This document shows, in pieces, positions 16,433 through 24,388 of a stretch of 34,132 bases of DNA (position 1 is the first letter of the stretch; the number at the start of each line of letters is the position of its first letter). A model generated the notes under the pieces. That model did no database searches. It saw only the letters and a program-made list of their open reading frames with translations, and had not been told where the DNA came from. The DNA lies in the NCBI GenBank assembly GCA_902494515.1, contig CABUTS010000025.1:1-34132 (forward strand), in the 5' to 3' direction. This DNA is from an uncultured Muribaculaceae bacterium (GTDB lineage Bacteria; Bacteroidota; Bacteroidia; Bacteroidales; Muribaculaceae). Position numbers and translations under genes: made by a program.

Positions 16433-16909
16433 ATGGAAGTAACCGGTAAAATCATCCTTGCCCTGCCCGAACAGTCGGGCGTATCGAAAAGCGGCAACAA
16501 CTGGCACAAACGCGAATATGTTCTCGAGACTCAGGAGAACTTCCCCCGCAAAATATTTTTCAGCTTTTTCGGCGACAAAGCCGACCAGTACCCCCTGAGC
16601 GTAGGTCAGGTTATCCGTCTGAGCTTTGACATCGACAGCCGCGAATACAACGGCCGCTGGTTCACCAGCATCAACGCATGGAAGGCCGAGGACGCCTCGC
16701 AGGCTGCCCCCGCCGCTCCCGCCCAGGGTTTCCCCACCCCCGGTGCTCCTCAGGGATTCCCCTCGTCTCCCGCCGCCCCTGCTGCTCCCGCCGCTCCCGG
16801 TTACGCTGCCCCTGCATCTCCCGGCTATGCCGCCCCCGCTGCTCCCGCCGCCCCCCAGGGCTTCCCGGCAGCTCCCGCCGCCACCCCCAACGACGACCTT
16901 CCCTTCTGA
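16433..16909 (+). CDS. DUF3127 family protein with an SSB-like C-terminal tip
   Basis: This 158-residue protein has three parts. Residues about 1-85 are a beta-rich domain of the DUF3127 family (MEVTGKIILALPEQSGVSKS...). This looks OB-fold-like, with aromatic residues (Trp24, Phe37, Trp71) in positions suited to stacking on nucleic acid. Residues about 90-150 are a Pro/Ala/Gly-rich, low-complexity, probably disordered linker. The last residues, NDDLPF, match the acidic-Pro-Phe tip by which bacterial SSB recruits repair and replication enzymes. A single-stranded DNA-binding role is therefore likely but is inference; the family itself is listed as uncharacterised. It has its own strong promoter and diverges from the transporter-ispD-recG unit. 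Confidence 0.85.
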   Translation: MEVTGKIILALPEQSGVSKSGNNWHKREYVLETQENFPRKIFFSFFGDKADQYPLSVGQVIRLSFDIDSREYNGRWFTSINAWKAEDASQAAPAAPAQGFPTPGAPQGFPSSPAAPAAPAAPGYAAPASPGYAAPAAPAAPQGFPAAPAATPNDDLPF

Positions 16910-16915
16910 AGGTCG
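16894..16915 (+). terminator. Hairpin over the DUF3127 stop codon
   Basis: CGACCTTC (16894-16901) and GAAGGTCG (16908-16915) are exact inverse complements with a six-base loop, and the TGA stop (16907-16909) lies in the loop-arm border. No T tract follows, so it may stabilise the 3' end rather than terminate. Confidence 0.4.
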
Positions 16916-17016
16916 GCTGAGGAACCACCATTCTGAACATCAGCTCCTGAACTACCTGATAACGCGAGTTCGGGATAAGGAACCGATGAAACGCGAATGT
17001 TTCAAAGACTACAGTT

Positions 17017-17050
17017 ATTCAGGCGATCACTCAGCAATGGTCGCCTGAAT
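17017..17050 (+). terminator. Strong hairpin between the DUF3127 and sigma-factor genes
   Basis: ATTCAGGCGA (17017-17026) pairs exactly with TCGCCTGAAT (17041-17050). Three further inner pairs (one a wobble) leave an eight-base loop. It lies about 45 bases before the sigma-factor start, with no T run after it. It could end the DUF3127 transcript or act as an RNA element in the sigma leader. Confidence 0.5.
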
Positions 17051-17095
17051 CATATATATCAAATTCCTTGCAAAAATCCTCGGCAATACTATGAT

Positions 17096-17599
17096 ATGAT
17101 GACATCCAAAGAATTTGAAATATTCTTCAGGAGGCTGTACCTGCCGCTTGGTATGTACGCCCTTCGTATTGTCGATGATGCGGATGTTGCCGAGGATTTA
17201 GTGCAGGATGCCTTTATGAAGGCATGGCTATATAGCGAGAACGGAGGCGAGATTGAGAATTTTTCATCATTCATGTATAGGACTGTCAGAAATATATGTC
17301 TCTCATATCTGCGTAATAGACACGAAACGCTTGACGAGAGCAATATTCCCGATGTGGGGGAAGAAGAAATCGACACTTCGTTCAGAGATGCGAGAATATG
17401 GAAAGCCATTGACAGCTTACCGGAAAAATGCCGTGAGGTATTCCTGATGAGCAAACGAGACGGTCTAACCAACGAGGAAATCGCCGAAGAATTAGGCATA
17501 TCTATCAAGACTGTAAAGAACCAGATGACAAAGGCTTTCAGCCGTCTGCGCGATGCGTTGTCCGACGGCCATAAACCTTTCTTTTTGCCTTTTCTGTAA
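17096..17599 (+). CDS. ECF-type RNA polymerase sigma factor
   Basis: A 167-residue extracytoplasmic-function sigma factor. Region 2 runs from the N terminus (FEIFFRRLYLPLGMYALRIV, then DVAEDLVQDAFMKAW, the -10-recognition helix). Region 4 is the C-terminal helix-turn-helix (NEEIAEELGISIKTVKNQMTKAFSRLRDAL). I start it at the Met-Met pair at 17096, because the 33 upstream codons in the same frame look non-coding. It heads the operon that carries an anti-sigma-like gene and a TonB receptor, the usual Bacteroidota cell-surface signalling arrangement, and it probably drives its own operon. No vegetative promoter could be seen before it. Confidence 0.92.
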   Translation: MMTSKEFEIFFRRLYLPLGMYALRIVDDADVAEDLVQDAFMKAWLYSENGGEIENFSSFMYRTVRNICLSYLRNRHETLDESNIPDVGEEEIDTSFRDARIWKAIDSLPEKCREVFLMSKRDGLTNEEIAEELGISIKTVKNQMTKAFSRLRDALSDGHKPFFLPFL

Positions 17600-17640
17600 A
17601 TTTCTCAAAAAATTTATTTAAGCGTAGGACCTTTTCAACA

Positions 17641-17676
17641 ATGATGGATCATAAGAGTGAGCGAATCATTCATCAT
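17641..17676 (+). other. Hairpin just before the barrel-protein start
   Basis: ATGATGGAT (17641-17649) can pair with ATTCATCAT (17668-17676) with one G-U wobble. The right arm ends one base before the ATG at 17678, so the structure could limit ribosome access. It may be chance in an A/T-rich leader. Confidence 0.3.
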
Positions 17677-17677
17677 A

Positions 17678-18262
17678 ATGAAAAGGATAATATTTCTTGT
17701 ACTGGCAGTAATAGCCTTCGCCCATGTTTCGGAAGCCCGTCAGCCAAAGCGCGGCTACCGTGGCTTTCTGGAATGGAGCAGCAGCGTCCGTTCCGATAAT
17801 TTCGGTGTTTTCGACATACATGGAAATCTCAGTATGGAACGTCAGGGGTCTTTCTATACCGGTTTTTCAACCTCTCACGGGTATCAGATCAATCCGATGT
17901 TTTTTATCGGTGCTGGTCTCGGAATGGAGCGGTGTGGAAAACTTGACAACTGGGTTGCTCCTATTTTTATTCAAGGGAGGATTGACTTGAAGTTTGGCAA
18001 ATTCACACCGTTTGGAGATTTGCGACTCGGCATCAATGTTGCCGAAGGAACCGGCATATATATTTCACCGACCATAGGCTACCGATTCAACTGGGGTCGC
18101 AAAATGGGTGTCAATCTTGGAGCCGGTCTTACTCTTGCCGGATATAGAGCCGATCATTATGAAGGCACCATGACGGGTCCGGATTCGTATGAAATTCAAT
18201 TTGTTGGCACCAAAAATCATATTCGCCCATATTTTTCATTTCGCTTAGGCATAGATTTCTGA
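17678..18262 (+). CDS. Small outer-membrane beta-barrel protein
   Basis: A 194-residue protein with a signal peptide (MKRIIFLVLAVIAFAHVSEA). It then has alternating, aromatic-rich strands separated by glycine turns (SFYTGFSTSHGYQI, FFIGAGLGMER, FTPFGDLRLGINV, MGVNLGAGLTLAGY). It ends in RLGIDF, the terminal-Phe signature for insertion by the BAM machinery. Family-level identity is only 'outer-membrane beta-barrel protein'. The start is the second in-frame ATG; the seven upstream residues would precede the signal peptide. It stands between the sigma and anti-sigma genes, six bases before the latter, which is an unusual place and hints at a sensing or receptor-accessory role (inference). Confidence 0.8.
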   Translation: MKRIIFLVLAVIAFAHVSEARQPKRGYRGFLEWSSSVRSDNFGVFDIHGNLSMERQGSFYTGFSTSHGYQINPMFFIGAGLGMERCGKLDNWVAPIFIQGRIDLKFGKFTPFGDLRLGINVAEGTGIYISPTIGYRFNWGRKMGVNLGAGLTLAGYRADHYEGTMTGPDSYEIQFVGTKNHIRPYFSFRLGIDF

Positions 18263-18267
18263 ATGTC

Positions 18268-18717
18268 ATGAAAAACAAGGAAGTAGATTATATAGCGTGT
18301 CGCTATAAAAAAGGAAAATTCTCAACGGATGCCGGCTGGCGTCGTCTCGGAATAGTTCCGGTATCGAAATGGAGAAAATACAGGGTTGCTGCAGCTGTGG
18401 CCGCCACTGTCATCCTGTCTGCGACAGCAACGATACTATATAGAGAATATCATATGGATGACACGCCGCAGCAGACCATGCCTGTCACTCCGCAGACAAT
18501 AAGCCCGTTGGCTGAGGTCAAGGTCATAGATTTTGAGAACGCACCGTTGCCTGATGTCGTTAAAAAAATCGAGGCGGTTTACAATGTCAAGGTAGAGGGC
18601 ATTCCGGCATCTCCTGAAGAATACGTGCTTTCCCTGCACTACGAAGGTACGCCGACCGACCTCATATCAGTAATCAACGATATTCTTGAAACACAAATGT
18701 CCGTGTCTGAGAAATGA
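18268..18717 (+). CDS. Reduced anti-sigma factor: membrane helix plus DUF4974/STN-like domain
   Basis: This 149-residue protein has a basic N-terminal segment of about 35 residues (cytoplasmic, with DAGWRRLG, similar in style to anti-sigma tails). One membrane helix follows at about 38-58 (VAAAVAATVILSATATILY), and then a periplasmic domain at 86-147. The periplasmic part (VIDFENAPLPDVVKKIEAVY, then LHYEGTPTDLISVINDIL) looks like the DUF4974 domain that ends Bacteroidota FecR-type anti-sigma factors. The FecR core normally found between membrane helix and DUF4974 is absent. It lies between the barrel gene and the TonB receptor, which starts inside its stop (ATGA). The likely role is holding the ECF sigma factor until the receptor's STN domain signals (inference from the system type). 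Confidence 0.72.
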   Translation: MKNKEVDYIACRYKKGKFSTDAGWRRLGIVPVSKWRKYRVAAAVAATVILSATATILYREYHMDDTPQQTMPVTPQTISPLAEVKVIDFENAPLPDVVKKIEAVYNVKVEGIPASPEEYVLSLHYEGTPTDLISVINDILETQMSVSEK

Positions 18718-21124
18718 AACAGCTTGTATTATTCATAATGCTGTGCGTCAGTGCCGTGTGTATGGCCCAGAAGGTCACGATAAGAGCTATCAACGAACCT
18801 GCGGCTGCTGTGTTCCGAAGCATAGTCGAGCAGACCGGCAAGAATTTCGTGTATTCATCCGAGCTGCTGAAAGATATGCGAGTATCCGTTAATGTCAAAA
18901 ACAAATCTTTGGAATATACTCTCTCCATTATTTTCAAGGGTTCGGACATTGAATATGAAATCAAGGGCAGGAACATCATTCTCAAACGAAAGCCAAAGCC
19001 TAAAAAGAAAGAGAGCAAACCGGCTGTATCCGTAACACCTCCGAGAATGCCCGTACATAATGCCGAAGTCCCGAAAATGCTTGAGGAAGTGATTGTTGTA
19101 TCCCGCCTTGAAGCCCCGGCAGTTCGGACTTCAGAAATCGGTGCCAAGAAATTGTCGGCGACAGAGATTGTCAATACTCCCGTAATGTTCGGAGAGAGCG
19201 ATGTCCTTAAAGCATTGCAGATGCAGCCCGGAATTACCGGCGGCTCCGAAGGAATGGCTGAGATGCATGTGCATGGAGGCAATTCCGATGAAAACTTTTC
19301 ATGCTTGACAATGTGCCGATCTATCAGGTAAATCATTTTGCCGGATTGTTCTCGGCATTCAATGTCGATGCAATTCGTTATATTGACTTCTTCAAGTCTT
19401 CGATACCGGCCAAGTATGACGGACGATTGTCTTCCTATCTCGATGTTCGCACTAAAAATGGTTCACGGGAAGGGCATCATGGGTCATTCAAACTCGGACT
19501 CACTTCAGGCGCGTTGAACATCGACGGCCCGATCGGTAGAAAGACAACCTATTCGGTGGCATTACGCCGCTCATGGTTCGATGTCCTGTCAATTCCGATT
19601 GTGGCGATAGCCAATTCTTCATCGGATGAAGATAAAATACGATTCCGTTATGCGTTTATGGATCTGAACGGTAAAATTACGCATAGATTCAACAACCGGG
19701 CTACCGGATTTGTCAGTGTTTATTTCGGAGACGACATTCTCAAGACCGGAAGTATGGATAAGAATGAAAGTGATTACGGGTGGTACGAGGATGACAGGTT
19801 TGATATGCACTGGGGTAATCTTGTGGCACAGACCGGATTCAACTATAGGCTACGCCCTTCGCTGTCCGCTGAGTTTACGGCAGCCTATACCCGGTTCTTT
19901 TCAGGTATGAAGCATAATTATTATACCAAAGACAAAGCCGCATCCGTAATTGATGAATCAAGAACCATTACCAATTCCGACAATAACATCAACGACTGGA
20001 TATTCAGAGGCGATTTTGACTGGCATCCGAATGACAGCCACCGGGTACGTTTCGGTGCCGGATACACGTTGCATTCTTTCCTGCCGGGTCGCACCTCCCG
20101 CAACTATTCAAACGGAACAACAATAGTGTCATCCCGCGATTCCACTCAATCATATACAGCCAACGAAGCCAATATCTATATAGAGGATGATTTTCGTATA
20201 TCGGATAGATTCCATATCAATTCTGGTTTTCACGGCTCTCTTTTCAATATAAGCGGCAAGACACGTTATGGTCTTGGGCCCCGCTTGTCGATAAGTTATA
20301 ATCCTGCTGAAAACTGGGCGGTCAAGGCGGCTTACAGCCGTACAAACCAGTACGTTCACCAGCTTTGCCAGACTTATCTTGCACTTCCGACCGACCAATG
20401 GGTGCCGATAACTGGAAATCTAAAGCCACAGACGGCAGACAAGATTTCCGTGGGAGGATACTGGCAGTCTGAGAATGGAATGTATGCTATTTCAGCAGAA
20501 GGCTTCTACAAATATATGCGTAATCTTGTGGATTACCGCGACGAGTATTATCTCCAGCCTCCAATGGGAATGTGGAATGCCCGGCTATGCAGCGGTAACG
20601 GGACTGCAAAAGGTGTGGATATAAAAGTTGAGAAAATAATAGGGCGATTTTCAGGTCATATCGCTTATTCTCTTGCATGGGCCGACCGAACTTTCCCGGA
20701 AAAGAATGGCGGTCATACCTTTCCGGCTCGATTTGACCACCGCCATACTGTAAATATCTTGCTTAACTGGAAAATCAGTGATAAGGTACAGCTCAATGCC
20801 GCGTGGACAGGACATTCAGGCAATCGTTTCACATTGTTGCCCCAGATGTGGGAATCACCTGATTTCGATGTTACCGGCTTTTCCGAGAACTCTCCGTTGA
20901 AGGCCGGAATTAACAATTACCAGCTGCCATTGTATCATCGTCTTGACCTTTCTTGCACGGTAAGGAACAAGCGCGGTTTCTGGAATTTCAGTCTATACAA
21001 CGCATATTGCCACATGAATACAGTGGCAATCCGTCGAAATTATACTGACTATAATCGTCCGGTGTTTCAGAAAGTAAAAATGCTTCCAATAATCCCCTCA
21101 ATATCGTACACATGGCAATTCTAA
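18714..21124 (+). pseudogene. TonB-dependent receptor with STN domain, frameshifted
   Basis: Two frames together encode one receptor of about 803 residues. The first frame (18714-19331) has a signal peptide, an STN signalling domain (residues about 19-93, VTIRAINEPAAAVFRSIVEQ) and the start of the plug (ESDVLKALQMQPGI, MHVHGGNSDEN). It then shifts out of frame. The second frame begins with MLDNVPIYQVNHF and carries the rest of the plug and the barrel to a C-terminal Phe (SYTWQF). Joining them needs one extra T in the TTTT run at 19296-19299. The STN domain indicates partnership with the anti-sigma protein encoded just upstream. The cargo is unknown; the DUF4249 lipoprotein downstream is the common companion. 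Sequencing error and true inactivation are both possible. Confidence 0.85.
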
Positions 21125-22131
21125 AATATCTACTTGCTCTTGCATTCAGCCTGCTGTTGACAGGGTGTTATGAGGACATTGAACCAAATATAGAAACTGA
21201 GCCGGTCCTCTGTATAAATTCCATGATAACAGCCGGGGAACCGATTGAAGTCATGGTTTCCCACTCTTGGATGTTCAACAATGAAAATGGTGAAAAGAAC
21301 CATAGTGTTGAAGATGCAAAGATTTCGATATACGCCAATGGGATGTTACAGACAGAAAACTATATACCAAAGGAAGGTGACAATATCCGCATTGTGGCTG
21401 AAAGTAAGAAATACGGTAGCGCCGAGGCGTCCGTTACCGTACCGGAAGCAGTGCCTATAAATTCTGCTGACTTTTCTCCCGTGGTATTGAATGTCTTTAA
21501 GAACAGCGATCTGCCAATGTCCGAAGGACTTACATTCAATATGAAGATTTCCATGAAGATTGTCGATACCCACAGTTATGATGACTATTTCAAATTGGAT
21601 TACAACTGGGCATCCCCGACAGGAGATGACGACGACGGAGTCGATTATAATGCTCCTCACGCTCCTTATACATTCTTTTCCTTTGGTACCTTTGAATATA
21701 AGGCCGAGCCTATTTTCGAGGAATACATCGGTATGTTTGAATCCGTCATGGGGAATGATTATGATGATGCTTTGCTTATTTTCTCCGACCGGCAGTTTTC
21801 CCGGAAAGACTATACTCTGAGACTGCAATTCAACAACGCCTCATATCTTGTTGAATCGCCGGAATATGACTCCGAACTTTATGATTGCAGCATTACTTTC
21901 TATCTCGCAACCGTTTCTCGCAGTTACTATGACCGTGCAATTTATGTATGGCAACGGGATTCAGGTATAATAGGAGACTTGGGAGATCTCGGTTTTGCAG
22001 AACCAATCTGGGGTTATAGCAACGTGTCCTCAGGAGCCGGCATTGTTGCCGCACGTTCTTTCTCAACCTATACTCTAAATCTTAAAGATTTCATTCAACA
22101 GACATTAAATTCTAATCAATATACAAAATGA
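21112..22131 (+). CDS. DUF4249 family outer-membrane lipoprotein
   Basis: A 339-residue lipoprotein: the signal peptide ends at lipobox LTGC (Cys19), and Bacteroidota acidic export residues follow (YEDIE). The N-terminal part resembles an Ig-like segment (PVLCINSMITAGEPIEVMVS), followed by the DUF4249 body. Genes of this family routinely follow TonB-dependent receptors in Bacteroidota and are thought to cap or assist the receptor at the cell surface, much as SusD does for SusC. The start overlaps the receptor's end by 13 bases, and the stop overlaps the next start by four (ATGA), so translation is probably coupled. The substrate is unknown. Confidence 0.85.
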   Translation: MAILKYLLALAFSLLLTGCYEDIEPNIETEPVLCINSMITAGEPIEVMVSHSWMFNNENGEKNHSVEDAKISIYANGMLQTENYIPKEGDNIRIVAESKKYGSAEASVTVPEAVPINSADFSPVVLNVFKNSDLPMSEGLTFNMKISMKIVDTHSYDDYFKLDYNWASPTGDDDDGVDYNAPHAPYTFFSFGTFEYKAEPIFEEYIGMFESVMGNDYDDALLIFSDRQFSRKDYTLRLQFNNASYLVESPEYDSELYDCSITFYLATVSRSYYDRAIYVWQRDSGIIGDLGDLGFAEPIWGYSNVSSGAGIVAARSFSTYTLNLKDFIQQTLNSNQYTK

Positions 22132-22535
22132 AAGAAATCAGACAATTGATAACGGCATTTGTCGTAATGTTGTTGTCATCAGTTTTTCATTCCTGTGAAA
22201 GTGTTGATGGTCCTGACCCTCCACGACCAACGGCAGATATAATCATCCGAACAGAATATATCGGACTTGACGAGTTCAAAGGCGATATGTCCCGCATCGT
22301 GGTGTTCGTAACCGACACGGACGACAATTTCATTAGCTGTAATGCGAATGAAATCCAAGAAAATACGTTCATTGCAACGGTATCACCGGGAAAATATGTC
22401 GTAAGTGCCGAATATATCGCATCGGGCTCAAACCATGCCAATATAGTCCTTGACAGTTTCCCGGTTGAAGTGAAAGATTGGCAGGTACTTGAAACTTCAT
22501 TAAAAATAGATCTTAACAAAATAGCAAAACTGTAA
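22128..22535 (+). CDS. Small lipoprotein of unknown function
   Basis: This 135-residue protein has a signal peptide ending near Cys23 (FHSC, a loose lipobox) and then ESVDGPDPP, an acidic surface-export-like start. The rest is beta-rich (DIIIRTEYIGLDEF, SRIVVFVTDTDDNFIS, GKYVVSAEYI), suggesting a single Ig- or prealbumin-like domain. No family is recognised. It overlaps the DUF4249 stop by four bases (ATGA) and sits five bases before the next lipoprotein, so it belongs to the receptor operon. A structural accessory at the cell surface is the simplest idea. Confidence 0.75.
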   Translation: MKEIRQLITAFVVMLLSSVFHSCESVDGPDPPRPTADIIIRTEYIGLDEFKGDMSRIVVFVTDTDDNFISCNANEIQENTFIATVSPGKYVVSAEYIASGSNHANIVLDSFPVEVKDWQVLETSLKIDLNKIAKL

Positions 22536-22539
22536 TCTT

Positions 22540-22983
22540 ATGAAAGTCTTACAATTCATTCTCACCGCATTGATTGCGGTACTCTCATTCACCTCCTGCA
22601 AGGAGGATGAACCCGCTACACCCATGATATGGGAGTTCTCAGACTACGATGCGAAAGAAATCTCCGCCGTATATGCTCCCGACTTCTACAATCAGGTGCA
22701 AATCAAGGCTAAGCCGGACTATACCGGTGAAATCACTCTTAAATGCACGAACTTCCCGACCGTTACTTTCCTGTCATGGGGTACTGACAATACGATTGTC
22801 AATAAGGAATGTGGTTTCACCATTATTAAGGTAAATGCGAACACGGTTAAAGTCACATTCACTCCCGTAACTCTTCCGGCTGACAAAAAAGAGATATCCG
22901 AGTTTGTCGCTATTACAGGGACAAATGGCAAAGAATCTGGCTCAACAAATATGTCAATCGTTCGCGTCAATGAAAAGAAATAA
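22540..22983 (+). CDS. Small lipoprotein with a likely Ig-like domain
   Basis: This 147-residue protein has a signal peptide ending at FTSC (Cys20) followed by KEDEP, a typical Bacteroidota lipoprotein export start. The mature part is beta-rich (YNQVQIKAKPDYTGEITLKC, GFTIIKVNANTVKVTFTPV) and resembles BACON/Ig-like sandwiches in pattern, though I cannot assign a family. It lies five bases after the preceding lipoprotein gene and overlaps the next small gene by 14 bases. A role at the surface with the receptor and DUF4249 protein is inferred from the operon only. Confidence 0.75.
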   Translation: MKVLQFILTALIAVLSFTSCKEDEPATPMIWEFSDYDAKEISAVYAPDFYNQVQIKAKPDYTGEITLKCTNFPTVTFLSWGTDNTIVNKECGFTIIKVNANTVKVTFTPVTLPADKKEISEFVAITGTNGKESGSTNMSIVRVNEKK

Positions 22984-23110
22984 GAAATCTCTCTTTTTCA
23001 TCATAAGCATTGTGCTTGCGGTGCTTGTATCTTCCTGCGCCACTATGCGTATTGACCCGACGAACCGAGCCGAGCAGGTTTCAGTAACATTCGACAAAAC
23101 AATCAAATAA
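22970..23110 (+). CDS. Very small lipoprotein (46 residues)
   Basis: The ATG at 22970 gives a basic start (MKRNKKS), a hydrophobic stretch and the lipobox VSSC, then only about 24 mature residues (ATMRIDPTNRAEQVSVTFDK...). The frame extends 22 codons upstream, but that part overlaps the preceding gene and would bury the signal. It begins inside the last 14 bases of the preceding gene and ends 11 bases before the next lipoprotein gene, so it fits the operon. No family is recognised; a membrane-anchored peptide or small subunit is possible. Confidence 0.65.
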   Translation: MKRNKKSLFFIISIVLAVLVSSCATMRIDPTNRAEQVSVTFDKTIK

Positions 23111-23121
23111 CAGAATAACCA

Positions 23122-23630
23122 ATGAAATATTCCTTATTCGGGATAAGCGTTATCGCGCTTATCTCAGCCCTCTTGTTGTCTTCTTGCAGCAAAGAAGAGT
23201 ACGTACCCGTACCAGTCAGTTCAAAGTCCTGCAACATCGAGATTGAATGTGTCGGAGCGTCAGGAGAAAATCTTCTCGCAGACAAATCCTTCACCGACAA
23301 AATCAAAATCGAGGGCGCGAACTCTCACTCCGACATCAAGTTCACGGTCAATAACAATCGCCTTTGTTTTGAGGCAGACCTTCCCGACCAAGACGATATG
23401 AAGTGGTCTAAAGACAGAAGTGAGGCTACGGGCATCTCAAAGATGACCGTCAAGTTCGGTAAGCAGAAAGCATCCCTTAGATGCTTTCTAAAGATATCGC
23501 CAATCGACCTCCGGCAACATTTGGCGGCTCCATCACTCTTGAAGAAGTCGAATATAAAGGCATGACTTACAAGCGTAGCGGAGGCTCTGTGACATTCAAG
23601 CTACAATTCAACAGAGACGGTAAGCTATAA
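23122..23630 (+). pseudogene. Lipoprotein of unknown function, frameshifted near its C terminus
   Basis: The open frame (23122-23565) starts with a signal peptide and lipobox LSSC, then SKEEYVPVP and a beta-rich domain to about residue 119 (MTVKFGKQKAS). After that the product turns unlike protein. The frame one base back (codons from 23481) instead gives MLSKDIANRPPATFGGS, continues as a beta-rich tail and stops at 23628-23630, just before the terminator. Restoring one base in or near CCCTTAG (23474-23480) would fuse the two into about 169 residues. The gene is the last of the receptor operon. No family is recognised. A true deletion, an assembly error or a short separate tail gene are all possible; the first two fit best. 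Confidence 0.6.
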
Positions 23631-23636
23631 TTCAAT

Positions 23637-23679
23637 AAGACGATGCAAAACAATCATCATAGTTTTGCATCGTCTTTTT
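23637..23679 (+). terminator. Strong rho-independent terminator of the receptor operon
   Basis: A perfect 15-base stem, AAGACGATGCAAAAC (23637-23651) against 23662-23676, with a ten-base loop, runs into a T tract (23675-23679). It begins seven bases after the recovered stop of the last lipoprotein. The remaining gap to the GNAT gene (23680-23827) shows nothing further. Confidence 0.93.
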
Positions 23680-23827
23680 CATAATCTGTATCCATCCGAA
23701 AAAAGCCGACTGGCATTTGCGTTTTTGAGGTTTTCCTACAGTGTATAGAGTGTGGCTATGTATTTTAAGACTTCCTCGTCGGCCCGGCTTCATAAGTTTA
23801 TGTTTAAGCGTACTCTTAGCTTATTGC

Positions 23828-24337
23828 TCAACTATTCAAACCAAAAGCCGGTGAATATCTTACGGTCCCCTGCGGTAGTTCGGCCTTAAACGGAAATACC
23901 ATGTAGAATTCAGGCTGAATCTCGAACGGTGCAATTATTCCAAATGCCGATGCTGTAAGATAACCGCTCTTGGAATAATACTCCGGAGACCCGAGCACGA
24001 CCGAGCAATTATAACCATACTCTTTTGCTTTGCGATGTCCGTATGCAATAAGAGCCATGCCGATTCCGCGATTCTGAAAATCCGGAAGCACAGCCAATGG
24101 TGCCAGTGCTATAGCCTCGGTATTCCCGATATAGATTCTTGAAAACATCGCATACCCTGCGATCCTGCCATTAACTTCGGCTACAAGCGAAAGCCCGGGG
24201 ATATATTCATTGCTGCCACGCAGCCGATTCACTAAATTGTGCTCGTCGCCGTCGGTATGCTTCGTCCCGGTAAATGCAGTTTCCACAAGCGATTGGATTT
24301 CGCTGAAATCAGATTCTCGTTCCGGTCTGACTACCAT
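23828..24337 (-). CDS. GNAT-family N-acetyltransferase (YhbS-like)
   Basis: A 169-residue acetyl-CoA-dependent acetyltransferase. The Gcn5 core is visible: an N-terminal strand and helix (VVRPERESDFSEIQSLVETAF), then LAPLAVLPDFQNRGIGMALI, with the acetyl-CoA pyrophosphate loop (QNRGIG). Last comes GSPEYYSKSGYLTASAFGI, a sequence style typical of the YhbS/COG3153 branch. The substrate is unknown. It lies 51 bases downstream of the HTH gene on the same strand and probably shares its transcript. The pairing could suggest toxin-antitoxin, but nothing in this branch points to a tRNA-acetylating toxin. Confidence 0.88.
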   Translation of the reverse strand: MVVRPERESDFSEIQSLVETAFTGTKHTDGDEHNLVNRLRGSNEYIPGLSLVAEVNGRIAGYAMFSRIYIGNTEAIALAPLAVLPDFQNRGIGMALIAYGHRKAKEYGYNCSVVLGSPEYYSKSGYLTASAFGIIAPFEIQPEFYMVFPFKAELPQGTVRYSPAFGLNS

Positions 24338-24388
24338 AATTCTCTTTTCATTATTACTCTAAATTGATTGCCTTCGGAGACTTCATAA

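Noticed and set aside
16626..17048. Proline-rich plus-strand open frame overlapping the DUF3127 gene
   Set aside because: It is the shifted reading of the Pro/Ala linker; it has no start signal or domain and crosses the hairpins.
19290..19310. Programmed -1 frameshifting in the TonB receptor
   Set aside because: The sequence AAAACTTTTC lacks a proper slippery heptamer, no stimulatory structure was seen, and a one-base homopolymer indel explains it more simply.
22904..22969. Upstream extension of the 46-residue lipoprotein
   Set aside because: It would place 22 residues before the basic start of the signal peptide and lies wholly within the preceding gene.
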